64,000 nt of DNA from CAYUPI01 sp964446585 (GTDB lineage: Bacteria > Verrucomicrobiota > Verrucomicrobiia > Limisphaerales > UBA8199), in contig CAYUPI010000012.1 in NCBI GenBank assembly GCA_964446585.1, forward strand, positions 68,381 through 132,380, read 5' to 3'. Made by a program: the position numbers and the translations under genes. Every line of letters begins with the position of its first letter. Within the stretch, counting starts at the first letter, position 1. The notes under the pieces are model-generated. The model was not told where the DNA came from. It saw only the letters and a program-made list of their open reading frames with translations, and made no database searches. Below, in pieces: positions 42,481 to 50,322 of this stretch.

Positions 42481-44072
42481 GGTATTTTCTCTACTGTCGA
42501 AAATCCATCGAGGACGAGGGCCGCCAGGTCCTCTCAATCGAGTCTCAAAAACTTGAGATGGAACGCTTGGCCGCCTCCTGGCAAGGAGTGACGATGGTCC
42601 GAGTGTACGAAGAATCCAAGAGTGCCAAAGCCCCGGGACGACCTGTATTTGACGAGATGTTGCGGTGCATCGAGAAGGGCGAAGCCGATGGTATTGTCGC
42701 CTGGCATCCGGACAGGCTCGCGCGCAACTCCATTGACGGCGGCCGGATTATTTATCTGCTCGATAACAAGAATCTCAAAGATCTTCGCTTCGCCACGTTC
42801 ACCTTCGAGAACAATTCTCAGGGCAAATTTATGCTGTCCATTATTTTTGGGTACTCGAAATACTATGTGGATAGCTTGAGTGAAAACGTCCGTCGCGGGA
42901 ACCGGACCAAGCTCGAAAAGGGATGGCGCCCCAACATGGCACCGGTCGGTTACCTCAACGACAGGAGCACAAAGACTATTGTCCCGGACCCGGAGCGATT
43001 CTCACTGGTTCGACAGATGTGGAACCTAATGCTGACAGGCGCCTATTCCCCACGGGGTATCCGGGAGATCGCTGTGAATGAGTGGGGACTTCGCACAAAA
43101 GTCCGCACGCGAAGCGGCGGGACTCGCCCGGCGGTGAGTGCGGTATATAATATCCTCGCAAACACCTTTTATGCCGGTGTCATTTCGTACGGGGGAAAAA
43201 CATTCCCGGGGAAACACCTGCCCATGGTCACACTGGATGAATTTGAGCGGGTCCAGGAATTGCTCGGCCGCCCCGGCCGGCCACGGCAGCAGAAGCATGA
43301 GTTTGCTTTTACAGGAATGATCCGTTGTGGGGAATGTGGGCTCTCTGTCACCGCCTCGCACCAAATCAATCGTTACTCTGTACGATACACGTATTACCAC
43401 TGCACCAAGAAACGGTTGGATTATCGGTGCCAACAGCCTTACGTCTCGCTGGCACGGGTCGAAGACCAAATCATCGCATTCCTGGAGGAAATTACTCTTC
43501 CAGAGCAGTTCCACCTGTGGCTCATGGAAAGATTGGAACGCGCGGATGCAGTGAAAACCGACGAGCGAGCAGATCGAATCGCTTCGGTGGAGGGAGCTCG
43601 AGAGGCAGTGGCGCGACAGCTTGATAACCTCACCAAACTGCGACTACGCGACCTGGTCACCGATGAAGAGTTTCTGCGTCAGCGCAAAGAGCTTGAACAG
43701 GAGCAATTACGGTTGTCCCAAAGTATTGAAAAGCTGAGAAACGGGGAGACATGGTTTGAACCCGCAAAGGATTTCATTTCGTTCAATGTTAGAGCCGTTT
43801 CTTGGTTCAAGGCCGGCGATCTTCAGACAAAACGGCTCATCCTGCAAATCGTAGGTTTGAACCCGACGCTCATCGACGGAAAACTCAACATTGAAGCCAG
43901 AAAACCGTTTCGGCGACGCTGCGAAATGCCGACGATTCCTCTCCTGTGCACCACTATAGAGGATGTTCGAACTTTTTTCAACCAGACTGAACCAGCGGTT
44001 ACCGACATGGTAGCACAGATTCGGCGCGTGATTGAATTGGCGAACGCGCAGCAGAAAAAACTCGCCGCGTAA
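42477..44072 (+). CDS. Large serine recombinase (integrase/transposase type)
   Basis: 531 residues. The N-terminal resolvase domain starts RYFLYCRKSIEDEGRQVLSI with catalytic Ser10, followed by WHPDRLARN. A recombinase domain (YNILANTFYAGVISYGGKTF) comes next, then a zinc-ribbon domain (MIRCGECGLSVTA with a later YHCTKKR...YRCQQ), and a coiled-coil C-terminal part. This is the complete architecture of phage and integrative-element integrases. ATGA overlap with the preceding small gene makes it the end of a four-gene rightward operon. It is the likely integrase of the 38-44 kb module. Attachment sites were not identified. Confidence 0.9.
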   Translation: MRYFLYCRKSIEDEGRQVLSIESQKLEMERLAASWQGVTMVRVYEESKSAKAPGRPVFDEMLRCIEKGEADGIVAWHPDRLARNSIDGGRIIYLLDNKNLKDLRFATFTFENNSQGKFMLSIIFGYSKYYVDSLSENVRRGNRTKLEKGWRPNMAPVGYLNDRSTKTIVPDPERFSLVRQMWNLMLTGAYSPRGIREIAVNEWGLRTKVRTRSGGTRPAVSAVYNILANTFYAGVISYGGKTFPGKHLPMVTLDEFERVQELLGRPGRPRQQKHEFAFTGMIRCGECGLSVTASHQINRYSVRYTYYHCTKKRLDYRCQQPYVSLARVEDQIIAFLEEITLPEQFHLWLMERLERADAVKTDERADRIASVEGAREAVARQLDNLTKLRLRDLVTDEEFLRQRKELEQEQLRLSQSIEKLRNGETWFEPAKDFISFNVRAVSWFKAGDLQTKRLILQIVGLNPTLIDGKLNIEARKPFRRRCEMPTIPLLCTTIEDVRTFFNQTEPAVTDMVAQIRRVIELANAQQKKLAA

Positions 44073-44575
44073 ATTGTCGCCAGTTTCAAGATAGCAAGGC
44101 GTCTTATTGATACAAGGAGGGTGAATTTGCTGTCGGCGACAACCTGAGATTTGTAGAGGAATCTAAGGGGCATGCTCGTAAGCTTCATAAAAAGCGCTGC
44201 TTTTTCAATATCATTCTTATCCGACATAACTCACGTGTCTTGCAGCTTCATTTATCGTGCAAAACGGTATGTTGCGATCACGAGTTGCCCAATGTCCTTC
44301 TTGCCACCTCATTCTGCATGAACATTGGAACAGAAAAAATCAAAAACTCGTACGCCGAAACTGGCGATTGGGTAGGTCAAGCGCCTTGCTTTTCTGCTAT
44401 AGCGAAGGCAAACACTCGCCGTCGCGATAGCGCGCACATTGGAATAAAAAAAAGGGCAAGCAGAACAGCGCATTGAAAACCGGCCTGACCGGATAACCGA
44501 GCACTGCGTAGAGCGCCGGCCGCTCAGTTAGAAATTGCCCCAGGATGGCTCAACGCATTTCGGTGGCATTCTTGT
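44073..44575. other. Non-coding stretch after the serine recombinase
   Basis: No gene recognised. TCGCCAGTTTC (44077-44087) and GAAACTGGCGA (44357-44367) form an 11-bp inverted repeat 269 bases apart. A GAGCG-ccggc-CGCTC hairpin lies near 44512-44526. This is where an attachment site would be expected, but I cannot define one from a single copy. Confidence 0.4.
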
Positions 44576-45019
44576 TTACAGTGAACACGTCACCGGCAAG
44601 CCATTCTCAATTGCCCGATCAAGAAACTTCAATAATTCCTTCCGCTTTCGAATCTGATACTTGTGCAACGCTTTGAGGCTGAAGCTCCCGGTTTTGCGCT
44701 TTGAGACTCCTTCTTCTTGAAGGTCCTCGTTGGTTGTAAGCTGCTGTTTGGCTGCGGCAACTCGATCCCTAAAATCCTTAAGGGCTCGGCCCCCCAACTC
44801 TGAGCGACTATTGAGATGCGGCAGGACGTCGTCCCACCAGGACATCCCACAGGTCCAAAGAACACATGATACGTTATACGAGTCGTGAAAATGAGCCACG
44901 ATGGCCTTTTTGTCCTTTCTCGGTAGCCAGTTGAAAAGATAAATCACAAGGCCTCGTGGCCATTTCGGCTTCTCCACGTTTTTTGCTCGTTTTGCAATCA
45001 GAAATAGATCTGCACCCAT
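44576..45019 (-). CDS. Uncharacterised protein with helical C-terminal half
   Basis: The frame opens at 45079; I prefer the internal ATG at 45019 (MGADLFLIAKRAKNVEKPKW), giving 147 residues. The middle has several Trp (LWTCGMSWWDDVLPHL) and the end is helical and basic (LKALHKYQIRKRKELLKFLD). No domain recognised. It lies between the integrase region and the small-protein cluster and may belong to the element's cargo. Confidence 0.45.
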   Translation of the reverse strand: MGADLFLIAKRAKNVEKPKWPRGLVIYLFNWLPRKDKKAIVAHFHDSYNVSCVLWTCGMSWWDDVLPHLNSRSELGGRALKDFRDRVAAAKQQLTTNEDLQEEGVSKRKTGSFSLKALHKYQIRKRKELLKFLDRAIENGLPVTCSL

Positions 45020-45117
45020 TTTCTTAAGCCTTGTGGATTGGGGCTTTGCTTCCGACCAACGAGCCGCAACTATGCCCAAATGACAGGCTACTATTATTAC
45101 TTGTAATTAAACGACCT

Positions 45118-45150
45118 TGGTACGGCGATCTTAACGTACCAGTATTTTTT
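45118..45150 (+). terminator. Hairpin with T-run, probable terminator
   Basis: TGGTACG (45118-45124) pairs with CGTACCA (45135-45141) across a 10-base loop, followed by gtaTTTTTT. The polarity fits rightward transcripts, although no intact rightward gene ends just before it. Confidence 0.5.
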
Positions 45151-45530
45151 GTCAAAGTGCTGATTGTCGAAGGAGACTTGCTGCCTCGACATCGCTCGAA
45201 GGCGACCCTTTGCCGCCGTTCACGAGGTAGTGCCGGCATTATTCTCGATACCTTCTGCCCTCCTCTTTCAGATCGTGAAGTGCGAAGTCAAGAGTTCCCA
45301 GCCGCGGCGCGTACCAAGCCAGGATTCCAAATTTCCGTGCAACTTCGCCTAACTTCAGTCATCATTGTCTGGTGAGCGCCACTCTTACAGTCCAGTCAGA
45401 CCAGATTGTCAAAGACCTTGCCGCTTCCCCTGGCATTAGGTCAACAAAGTCGAGCACCGTTGGCTCGAAGTGGCGCCATGACCAAGTCAATGCAACTGCG
45501 AGATGAAGCGCCAGCCTACGGAGGGGGTGA

Positions 45531-45680
45531 ATGAGGGATTTGCCATATGAGGTCAAGGCGCTCTTGCAAAAGGCACGAGAATCGGCATTGCTGGCGGTGG
45601 AGACGTACAACCGGCCGACTGCAACTTTTCGATCATCGCCAAAGGTGCGCAGTCAACGAGGAACGGAGCTGACGTTATAG
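45531..45680 (+). pseudogene. Truncated DUF3644-like protein start
   Basis: A 49-codon frame with a strong ribosome site (GGAGGGGG five bases before the ATG). It encodes LPYEVKALLQKARESALLAV followed by ETYNRPTATFRS, which matches the start of DUF3644 proteins, then loses similarity and stops. The rest of the gene is missing downstream. DUF3644 proteins occur in defence-type islands, so this looks like a decayed defence gene. The gap 45020-45530 and 45681-45761 around it holds nothing else that I can support beyond the hairpin at 45118. Confidence 0.6.
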
Positions 45681-45761
45681 CCGAAGGTGCAGTTTCCGGG
45701 TCGAAGCGATTCTTCGCAGCCCCGTTAATCCACCATCCGGTTTATTGCTCTACGAACTTAA

Positions 45762-45935
45762 TTAGCGTTTCTTGAGTTTGGCCGGATCATAACCTTCAGT
45801 AAGAAGGTCATATTCGGGAACTGCTACATTTTTATCCGGCTTTGGCCCAGCGGGCTGTGATTGTTCGGGAGCGGGTTGCGGTTGCACGGCCTGCGAGTTT
45901 TCTTCTGGCTGCGACTCGGGCTGAGGTTTTGACAT
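45762..45935 (-). CDS. 57-residue protein with KPDKxVxVPEY motif
   Basis: A short gene starting MSKPQPESQPEENSQAVQPQ and ending AKLKKR. The first 30 residues are a Gln/Pro/Glu-rich tail without secondary structure. Then comes KPDKNVAVPEYDLLTEGYDP. The core KPDK-x-V-x-VPEY recurs in the next gene upstream on the same strand (46117-46362), which shows both are genuine. No signal peptide or TM. It is the last of three leftward genes after a three-TM protein. Function unknown. Confidence 0.55.
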   Translation of the reverse strand: MSKPQPESQPEENSQAVQPQPAPEQSQPAGPKPDKNVAVPEYDLLTEGYDPAKLKKR

Positions 45936-46116
45936 GTCCACAATCTACTGTATATTTCGTAGATTTGCGAGTCGAACGCAAGCGGAGAACGCCACGTTCT
46001 TTTCCTGTTTAATCGGGTTTGTTGGTAACATCCGTGTTTTCGAGCGTGGCTGCAATTCCTGTTGTCGTTTCTTGACGATGGCTGCGTCTTCGCCCCTGGA
46101 TACGGAGCCTTTCTGA

Positions 46117-46362
46117 TCAGGAGTTTTTTCCGGGCGCTGGTGAAACCTTACCTTTATTCGGAGCGACCGCATGGAGTGCCCCATCAGGAACTTTAGCCTC
46201 GCTGCCCATGCAAACGGTGTATTCCGGCACATTGACGGTTTTGTCGGGTTTCGCGGCGTCGCTACCAAGCTGGCTAGTTTCTTTTGCATCTGCCTTGACC
46301 ACAGGTTGCTCGCTGGCTTTTGGCGTGACCTCTCCATTGTTCTGAGCATCCGTTTGTTTCAT
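46117..46362 (-). CDS. 81-residue protein with KPDKxVxVPEY motif
   Basis: It starts MKQTDAQNNGEVTPKASEQP, a polar disordered-looking tail. The motif KPDKTVNVPEYTVCMGSE follows in the middle, and the end is basic (NKGKVSPAPGKNS). It shares the KPDK-x-V-x-VPEY core with the 57-residue protein at 45762-45935. It begins 19 bases after the stop of the three-TM gene at 46382, so the three are likely one leftward operon. No known family. Confidence 0.55.
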   Translation of the reverse strand: MKQTDAQNNGEVTPKASEQPVVKADAKETSQLGSDAAKPDKTVNVPEYTVCMGSEAKVPDGALHAVAPNKGKVSPAPGKNS

Positions 46363-46381
46363 GCTGAACAGTTCTTACATC

Positions 46382-47008
46382 TCAACACCAAGAATACAAG
46401 CAATACATCACAAGCAACTCCGCCAAAAATGCGAGAGTTACTTTCACAAGGTTGTGAGCGTGGACGAGAAGCGTAATTTTTGCGTCCGTCCGCGCTCTGT
46501 TTGCCTCGTACGCTTTGCTGTTTTCTCGTGCGAGACCATAGTAAATGTTCAGCAGTGGTTCTTTCTCAAAAAAACTAAGCACCGCCTGGTTGAGTGGCCT
46601 GCTTATGTATGGCTTAAGCTTAATTGCATGAATCGTAACGAACCAACCAGCCGCGCTCAACAACAACGCCAAAACGCCTGCAAGGTAAAGTGGCCATTCC
46701 TCCGGAATCGTGACTGGAAAATCTCTCCAGGGAAACTTATCAAAAATCCATTTATCAAAAAAGGTAACGGCCCCCAAGAGAAAGACGAACATGCCTGAAT
46801 ATTTCGATGCCTTCTCATCGGCCCTTGTAAAACGTTCGTGTTCCTTTAGCAGGACATCCGTTGAATATGCGTATAGTTCTCGATATTTAATTAATGCGGC
46901 CTCCAGCTGCTTTTGGTCTGGGGTTTCCAGTGGCGGATTGGTTGGCTCGGGTTTCAGTTGCCGAGGTTTGTGCTTCCTGCTCATGAATCTGAGGGATCGC
47001 TGTGCCAA
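46382..47008 (-). CDS. Three-TM protein resembling Pycsar/SLATT-type membrane effectors
   Basis: 208 residues from a TTG with GGAG nine bases upstream, or 200 from the ATG at 46984. A Pro-rich cytoplasmic start is followed by a helix (KYRELYAYSTDVLLKEHERF), two TM segments (KYSGMFVFLLGAVTFFDKWI; LYLAGVLALLLSAAGWFVTI), a long helical loop and a last TM (LAFLAELLVMYCLYSW). The ADEKASKYSG entry into TM1 and N-x-Y...K...A pattern before the last TM recall membrane effectors of nucleotide-signalling defence systems, but no cyclase is present here. It heads the operon with the two KPDK-motif proteins. Confidence 0.55.
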   Translation of the reverse strand: MAQRSLRFMSRKHKPRQLKPEPTNPPLETPDQKQLEAALIKYRELYAYSTDVLLKEHERFTRADEKASKYSGMFVFLLGAVTFFDKWIFDKFPWRDFPVTIPEEWPLYLAGVLALLLSAAGWFVTIHAIKLKPYISRPLNQAVLSFFEKEPLLNIYYGLARENSKAYEANRARTDAKITLLVHAHNLVKVTLAFLAELLVMYCLYSWC

Positions 47009-47463
47009 TGCGCCGTGCTCCGGGGATGCAACATTAATCGAACATATAACTCAGCAGTTGTCAAATCAGCCACAGGTGTGTACCGCTACTTTCAGAGCGT
47101 CGAGCATCCAAGGATCGAGTTTATCGTCTACAAGCACACACCTTTCCTGAATAATTAGTCACCCGTCTTCCCTATTCTGTTGTGTTTGTGCTCGAAATGT
47201 AGTTCCTGGGAGAGGGACGGCTTATGCCAAATGATGGCGAATTCAATATTCGCTCGTTATGACTTGTCCTGGTTGTAACCAGAACCTCACCAATGCTGTT
47301 GTAAGGACTCCCATCTGTTTCGCGCCAAATGATGAGGCCTGGCGTATGCCTGATGCTTGGCACCTTTTCTCCCGAACTTATGCTCGCGAATCCCGAAAGC
47401 AACGGGAACACAATGAGCACAACGAATAATTGACCTCCCCTTCTTATTGTGGTAGTAAGCCAC
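47009..47463. other. Mostly non-coding; one weak secreted-peptide frame
   Basis: No gene is firmly supported. A leftward frame, 47172-47474, encodes about 100 residues with a signal-like start (FVVLIVFPLLSGFASISSGE), but it overlaps the DUF2188 gene's start, lacks a ribosome site and matches nothing I know. I leave it unassigned. Confidence 0.35.
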
Positions 47464-47670
47464 ATGTCAAACAAGCGAATATACGTTGAAAGGCGCCCAG
47501 AGGGTGATTATGCGGTTAGAAGGGCCGGATCGGAAAGAGCAAGTGCCGTCGAGCCCACGCAGGCATCCGCGATCGAAAGAGCGCGAGAGCTAATCCCTGG
47601 CGTAGCTCCGCACGTTGAGCGTGTTCGCAATACCTCTGTAGGTGGCCGCGACAAATGGCGCAAGCCTTAA
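47464..47670 (+). CDS. DUF2188 domain protein
   Basis: From the ATG at 47464 this is 68 residues: MSNKRIYVERRPEGDYAVRR, then AGSERASAVEPTQASAIERA, and a C-terminal HVERVRNTSVGGRDKWRKP. This is the DUF2188 pattern (beta-rich start, 'R.S...pTq..Ai..Ar', then a basic end). DUF2188 proteins are small, common in mobile regions and of unknown function. It stands alone between the three-TM operon and the ImmA-type gene. Confidence 0.75.
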   Translation: MSNKRIYVERRPEGDYAVRRAGSERASAVEPTQASAIERARELIPGVAPHVERVRNTSVGGRDKWRKP

Positions 47671-47822
47671 CGAAAGCCGTGGCAAGGTTTCTAATAAAAA
47701 GCGTCGTTGGTAAACTCGTTGGCTGTGATCCGAAAATCATGGCCATCGCGTGAAAGAGCAACAACCCGAGTACGGCTACCCTCCAATAATCAGTGGGGCA
47801 GGGGCATGGTGGGCATCAACTC

Positions 47823-48029
47823 TTAAGAAACGGTGTTGCGGCCATAAGTGGTCGAAAAAGATGATTTTGCGCTCGCTGCCGCCTGGACCTCCGATTTCTT
47901 CGCCGCGACGCCGATTGCTTTCTCATTAAGCAAACAAAACAACCGACCGGGAGAATCAGTGGGCACCGTATTGGCCACCTGGTCCAAAGCCTTTTGAACG
48001 TCTTTGCGGACGAATGAAGCCGTGTTCAG
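47823..48029 (-). CDS. Possible 68-residue protein starting at CTG
   Basis: A frame overlapping the stop of the ImmA-type gene in a CTGA. It would encode NTASFVRKDVQKALDQVANT, then VPTDSPGRLFCLLNEKAIGV and an Ala/Ser-rich end. The composition looks translated and the overlap resembles a coupled start, but there is no ATG, GTG or TTG between the frame's upstream stop and the protein-like part. It may be a coupled small gene with a rare start or the remains of a longer one. Low confidence. Confidence 0.25.
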   Translation of the reverse strand: MNTASFVRKDVQKALDQVANTVPTDSPGRLFCLLNEKAIGVAAKKSEVQAAASAKSSFSTTYGRNTVS

Positions 48030-49090
48030 GCGCGCACACCAACCGAATCGGCTACAGGCGAAACGATAACCAAAACATGTTCACCGGTTTTGAGAGCCTG
48101 AACGTCCACCTTGACGTTTGGGAGACGAGATCCATTCGAGCTAGTCCATTGATTCAGGTTCTCAACGGTTTCGGTTGCTCCAATCGAAAGACCCGTGCCG
48201 TTATCAAAAACACCCGTGATTATCGAAGCCACAGGCACTCGCATGTACCGCGGAATTTGGAAGGAAATTTTGCGAGCAGCCGCATTGGGCACCGCACTCA
48301 GTACGCGTAACTTTGGCTGTGGCAGTTTTGGCGGTATCAGGGGAAGCTGGGCCAAATGCAATTCGCGCAATTCGCTTTTTTTATATCCCATGCCGATTTC
48401 TAACACGATCACCGGCGCCGGGGCCCGAGCGGCACATGCGTTCAGCGTGGCCTGGAAGCTCGCATCGGGGCAATATTCTCTACGGACACGCTCGACGGCA
48501 TCAAGCGTGAGTCGACCCTGACTTCTGAGCTCCGCTTCCAGGGCGGGGCGAAAGAGCGTGTCGTAGAAGCCAATTTCCCCTGCGATGATATCCATGAGTT
48601 TTTCCGTCGGGTCTCGGTCGATGGTGGACCGGTGGAACGGCAGCTCCATTTGTTTGTAGAGCGTTAAAAGGTGTGCAATTTCATGCCAACGGCTGAAAAA
48701 TCTTCTTGCTCCCTTGTTGCCACGGCAATCGATAACCGCCACGTACCGGTCCTCAGAATTAGGACGTAGGGCCTTTCGCCGAATCAGTGTAGCGAACGTC
48801 TTTGCATCCAAATCCGCTTTCAGATGGGCAAACACAATTTCTCCCTCCTCGACATAATTCCTAATGAGCTCCTCGAGGTCATCGTCATTCCAAACTTCAT
48901 GAATCACCAGGTTCAACTTCTCGCAGATGATTTTCTCCAAATCCCAAATCGTACGAATTGACCTCGGCCCATCGATCCATCTGGCAATCTTTTGCCGACA
49001 GAAGTCGATTATGCTCTCGACGGGGTCGCCAACCAATCGCAACGCGTTGGCCATGGCAATAATCTCAGCTTCCTGGCTCAGTGTTTTCAT
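48026..49090 (-). CDS. ImmA/IrrE-type metallopeptidase
   Basis: 354 residues. SRWHEIAHLLTL near residues 134-145 is the HExxH zinc site, and PTEKLMDIIAGEIGFYD from about 161 supplies the downstream Glu and the helix typical of the ImmA/IrrE (DUF955) family. A 170-residue C-terminal part is unrecognised. Its ATG overlaps the XRE stop by four bases. In XRE-ImmA pairs the peptidase cuts the repressor when triggered, releasing the controlled genes. Here the controlled genes would be the divergent ubiquitin-like operon. This role is inferred from known pairs such as phage ImmR/ImmA and the HTH/peptidase regulators of CBASS operons. Confidence 0.8.
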   Translation of the reverse strand: MKTLSQEAEIIAMANALRLVGDPVESIIDFCRQKIARWIDGPRSIRTIWDLEKIICEKLNLVIHEVWNDDDLEELIRNYVEEGEIVFAHLKADLDAKTFATLIRRKALRPNSEDRYVAVIDCRGNKGARRFFSRWHEIAHLLTLYKQMELPFHRSTIDRDPTEKLMDIIAGEIGFYDTLFRPALEAELRSQGRLTLDAVERVRREYCPDASFQATLNACAARAPAPVIVLEIGMGYKKSELRELHLAQLPLIPPKLPQPKLRVLSAVPNAAARKISFQIPRYMRVPVASIITGVFDNGTGLSIGATETVENLNQWTSSNGSRLPNVKVDVQALKTGEHVLVIVSPVADSVGVRA

Positions 49091-49491
49091 TTCAAGAACG
49101 GTTTGACCGACTCATAGAACTTCCGCCAGTCGACTTTCTCGAGATCATGGGATTTGCTTGCGCTCCGGTGAGCAATTATTTGGCGCTGCACGTCGAGGAG
49201 CATCAAGGTTTGCGCGAATGTCAGCTGCTCCTTTTTCGCAAAGTCGGACAACGAGGCTGGGATCTGCACGTCACCAGCTTTAGGTTTCGTCGAGTCCCCT
49301 GTCATTAGATAATCCAAACTCGTACCCAGCGCGTGCGCTATTTCCAACAGATACTCCGCACTCACGCTCCGTTTCCCGGTCTCAAGATCGGACAAAAACC
49401 CGGCGCTTATCTTGGTTTCGCTGGCCAGTTTTTCTTGTGTCCATTCCAATTCCTGGCGCCGCTGCCGGATTCGCTCGCCTACCGTGCTCAT
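49087..49491 (-). CDS. XRE-family repressor paired with ImmA-type peptidase
   Basis: 134 residues. The N-terminal 65 residues are a typical Cro/C1 HTH (IRQRRQELEWTQEKLASETK, then SDLETGKRSVSAEYLLEIAH). The C-terminal part is helical and polar, a possible oligomerisation or cleavage region. It is the first gene of a two-gene leftward unit with the peptidase and is divergent from the ubiquitin-like operon across a 197-base promoter region with repeated decamers. It is therefore the likely repressor of both directions. Confidence 0.85.
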   Translation of the reverse strand: MSTVGERIRQRRQELEWTQEKLASETKISAGFLSDLETGKRSVSAEYLLEIAHALGTSLDYLMTGDSTKPKAGDVQIPASLSDFAKKEQLTFAQTLMLLDVQRQIIAHRSASKSHDLEKVDWRKFYESVKPFLK

Positions 49492-49572
49492 ATAATGACG
49501 TCGGTTTTTGGCACTTGAATATGCAGGCTGAAAGCGGTCAGTGCAAGCAGAAATTCTCGCGAAAAGAAAAAT

Positions 49573-49613
49573 TTGACATCATGTACAGCGAGGTGTAATT
49601 GTATAGCGAGTAC
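49573..49613 (+). promoter_or_regulatory. Promoter and repeated operator for the ubiquitin-like operon
   Basis: TTGACA at 49573-49578 is a consensus -35; the -10 is less clear, with TGTAAT (49594-49599, 15-base spacer) the best match. Overlapping it are two copies of GTA(C/T)AGCGAG at 49583-49592 and 49601-49610, 18 bases apart, framed by an outer inverted pair TGTAC (49582) and GTACA (49609). Repressor binding here would block the promoter. The XRE protein next door is the obvious candidate. Confidence 0.5.
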
Positions 49614-49688
49614 ACTCTCGGGTGGGAGCGTACGAAAGGTTATTAGAATAAGGCGGCCAGGAGCCGCATAAAAGAAAGTAGAAGCACA

Positions 49689-49982
49689 ATGCAAAACTTA
49701 GCAGTGAAAGACGTTTCTGACAGGACGAAGTCTGTATTTGAATACACAGTGGATGACGAACCGCAATCGACCGACCAACATACGTTGACGCCAAACCAGA
49801 TTTTGACTCGGGCCGGAATCGATCCGGCGACCCATTATCTAGTGGAAATTGTCGGGAATACCCAGAGGTCGTACCAAGGCAAGCCGGATGTGCCTATCCA
49901 CATGCACCAGCACATGAAGTTTGTCTCAGTTTTTACCGGTCCGACCCCGGTTTCAGAAGATGGGACGCGAGGAATTCATTAA
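49689..49982 (+). CDS. Ubiquitin-like (multiubiquitin-family) modifier
   Basis: 97 residues with a single beta-grasp domain of the bacterial multiubiquitin type: VFEYTVDDEPQSTDQHTLTP, ILTRAGIDPATHYLVEIVG, and HQHMKFVSVFTGPTPVS. The C-terminus reads EDGTRGIH, with one Gly three residues from the end rather than a terminal Gly-Gly, so a protease would need to remove Ile-His to expose it. The JAB domain encoded two genes later could do this. It is first in a three-gene operon and overlaps the E2 gene by 23 bases. By family knowledge it is the conjugated modifier. Confidence 0.8.
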   Translation: MQNLAVKDVSDRTKSVFEYTVDDEPQSTDQHTLTPNQILTRAGIDPATHYLVEIVGNTQRSYQGKPDVPIHMHQHMKFVSVFTGPTPVSEDGTRGIH

Positions 49983-50322
49983 CGAACTAAAGCTCCTAGG
50001 GTATGAGCCGGAGGTACGTAATGGAAATCAGGTAGCCTTTCGGTACACGATTCCCGTTGGTAAGTTCGCAGGTCGAGCGATCTGGTTGGGTTTTGACGTT
50101 TCCGGTGATTTTCCGTTGAATCCGCCGGGCGGACCGCACGTGTCGCCCCATCTCATGCCGTCTAACACCAACGCCGGCGCTCACCCAAACTGCGGCATCC
50201 ATGCGAGTTCCTTCGGAAACGAGTGGCAGTACTGGAGTCGGCCATTTCCGAATTGGTCAGCTACCAACCGCACGGCACGCGTATACATGGCCCACATCCG
50301 CCATCTTTTCGACACCCTTTGA
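49960..50322 (+). CDS. Prokaryotic E2-like ubiquitin-conjugating protein
   Basis: I start at the ATG at 49960 (MGREEFINELKLLGYEPEVR), inside the end of the modifier gene; a TTG at 49921 is the alternative. The 120 residues have a UBC-like core of the bacterial E2 'family E' kind: IWLGFDVSGDFPLNPPGGPH, then NAGAHPNCGIHASS and NEWQYWSRPFPNW. Cys78 in HPNC is the only Cys and so the candidate thioester residue, although not every member of this group keeps one. Its TGA overlaps the next ATG (TGATG). It would carry the activated modifier. Confidence 0.8.
   Translation: MGREEFINELKLLGYEPEVRNGNQVAFRYTIPVGKFAGRAIWLGFDVSGDFPLNPPGGPHVSPHLMPSNTNAGAHPNCGIHASSFGNEWQYWSRPFPNWSATNRTARVYMAHIRHLFDTL

Noticed and set aside
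45118..45150. Hairpin considered as a riboswitch or tRNA remnant
   Set aside because: It is a simple stem followed by a T-run, best explained as a terminator; no tRNA arms were found.
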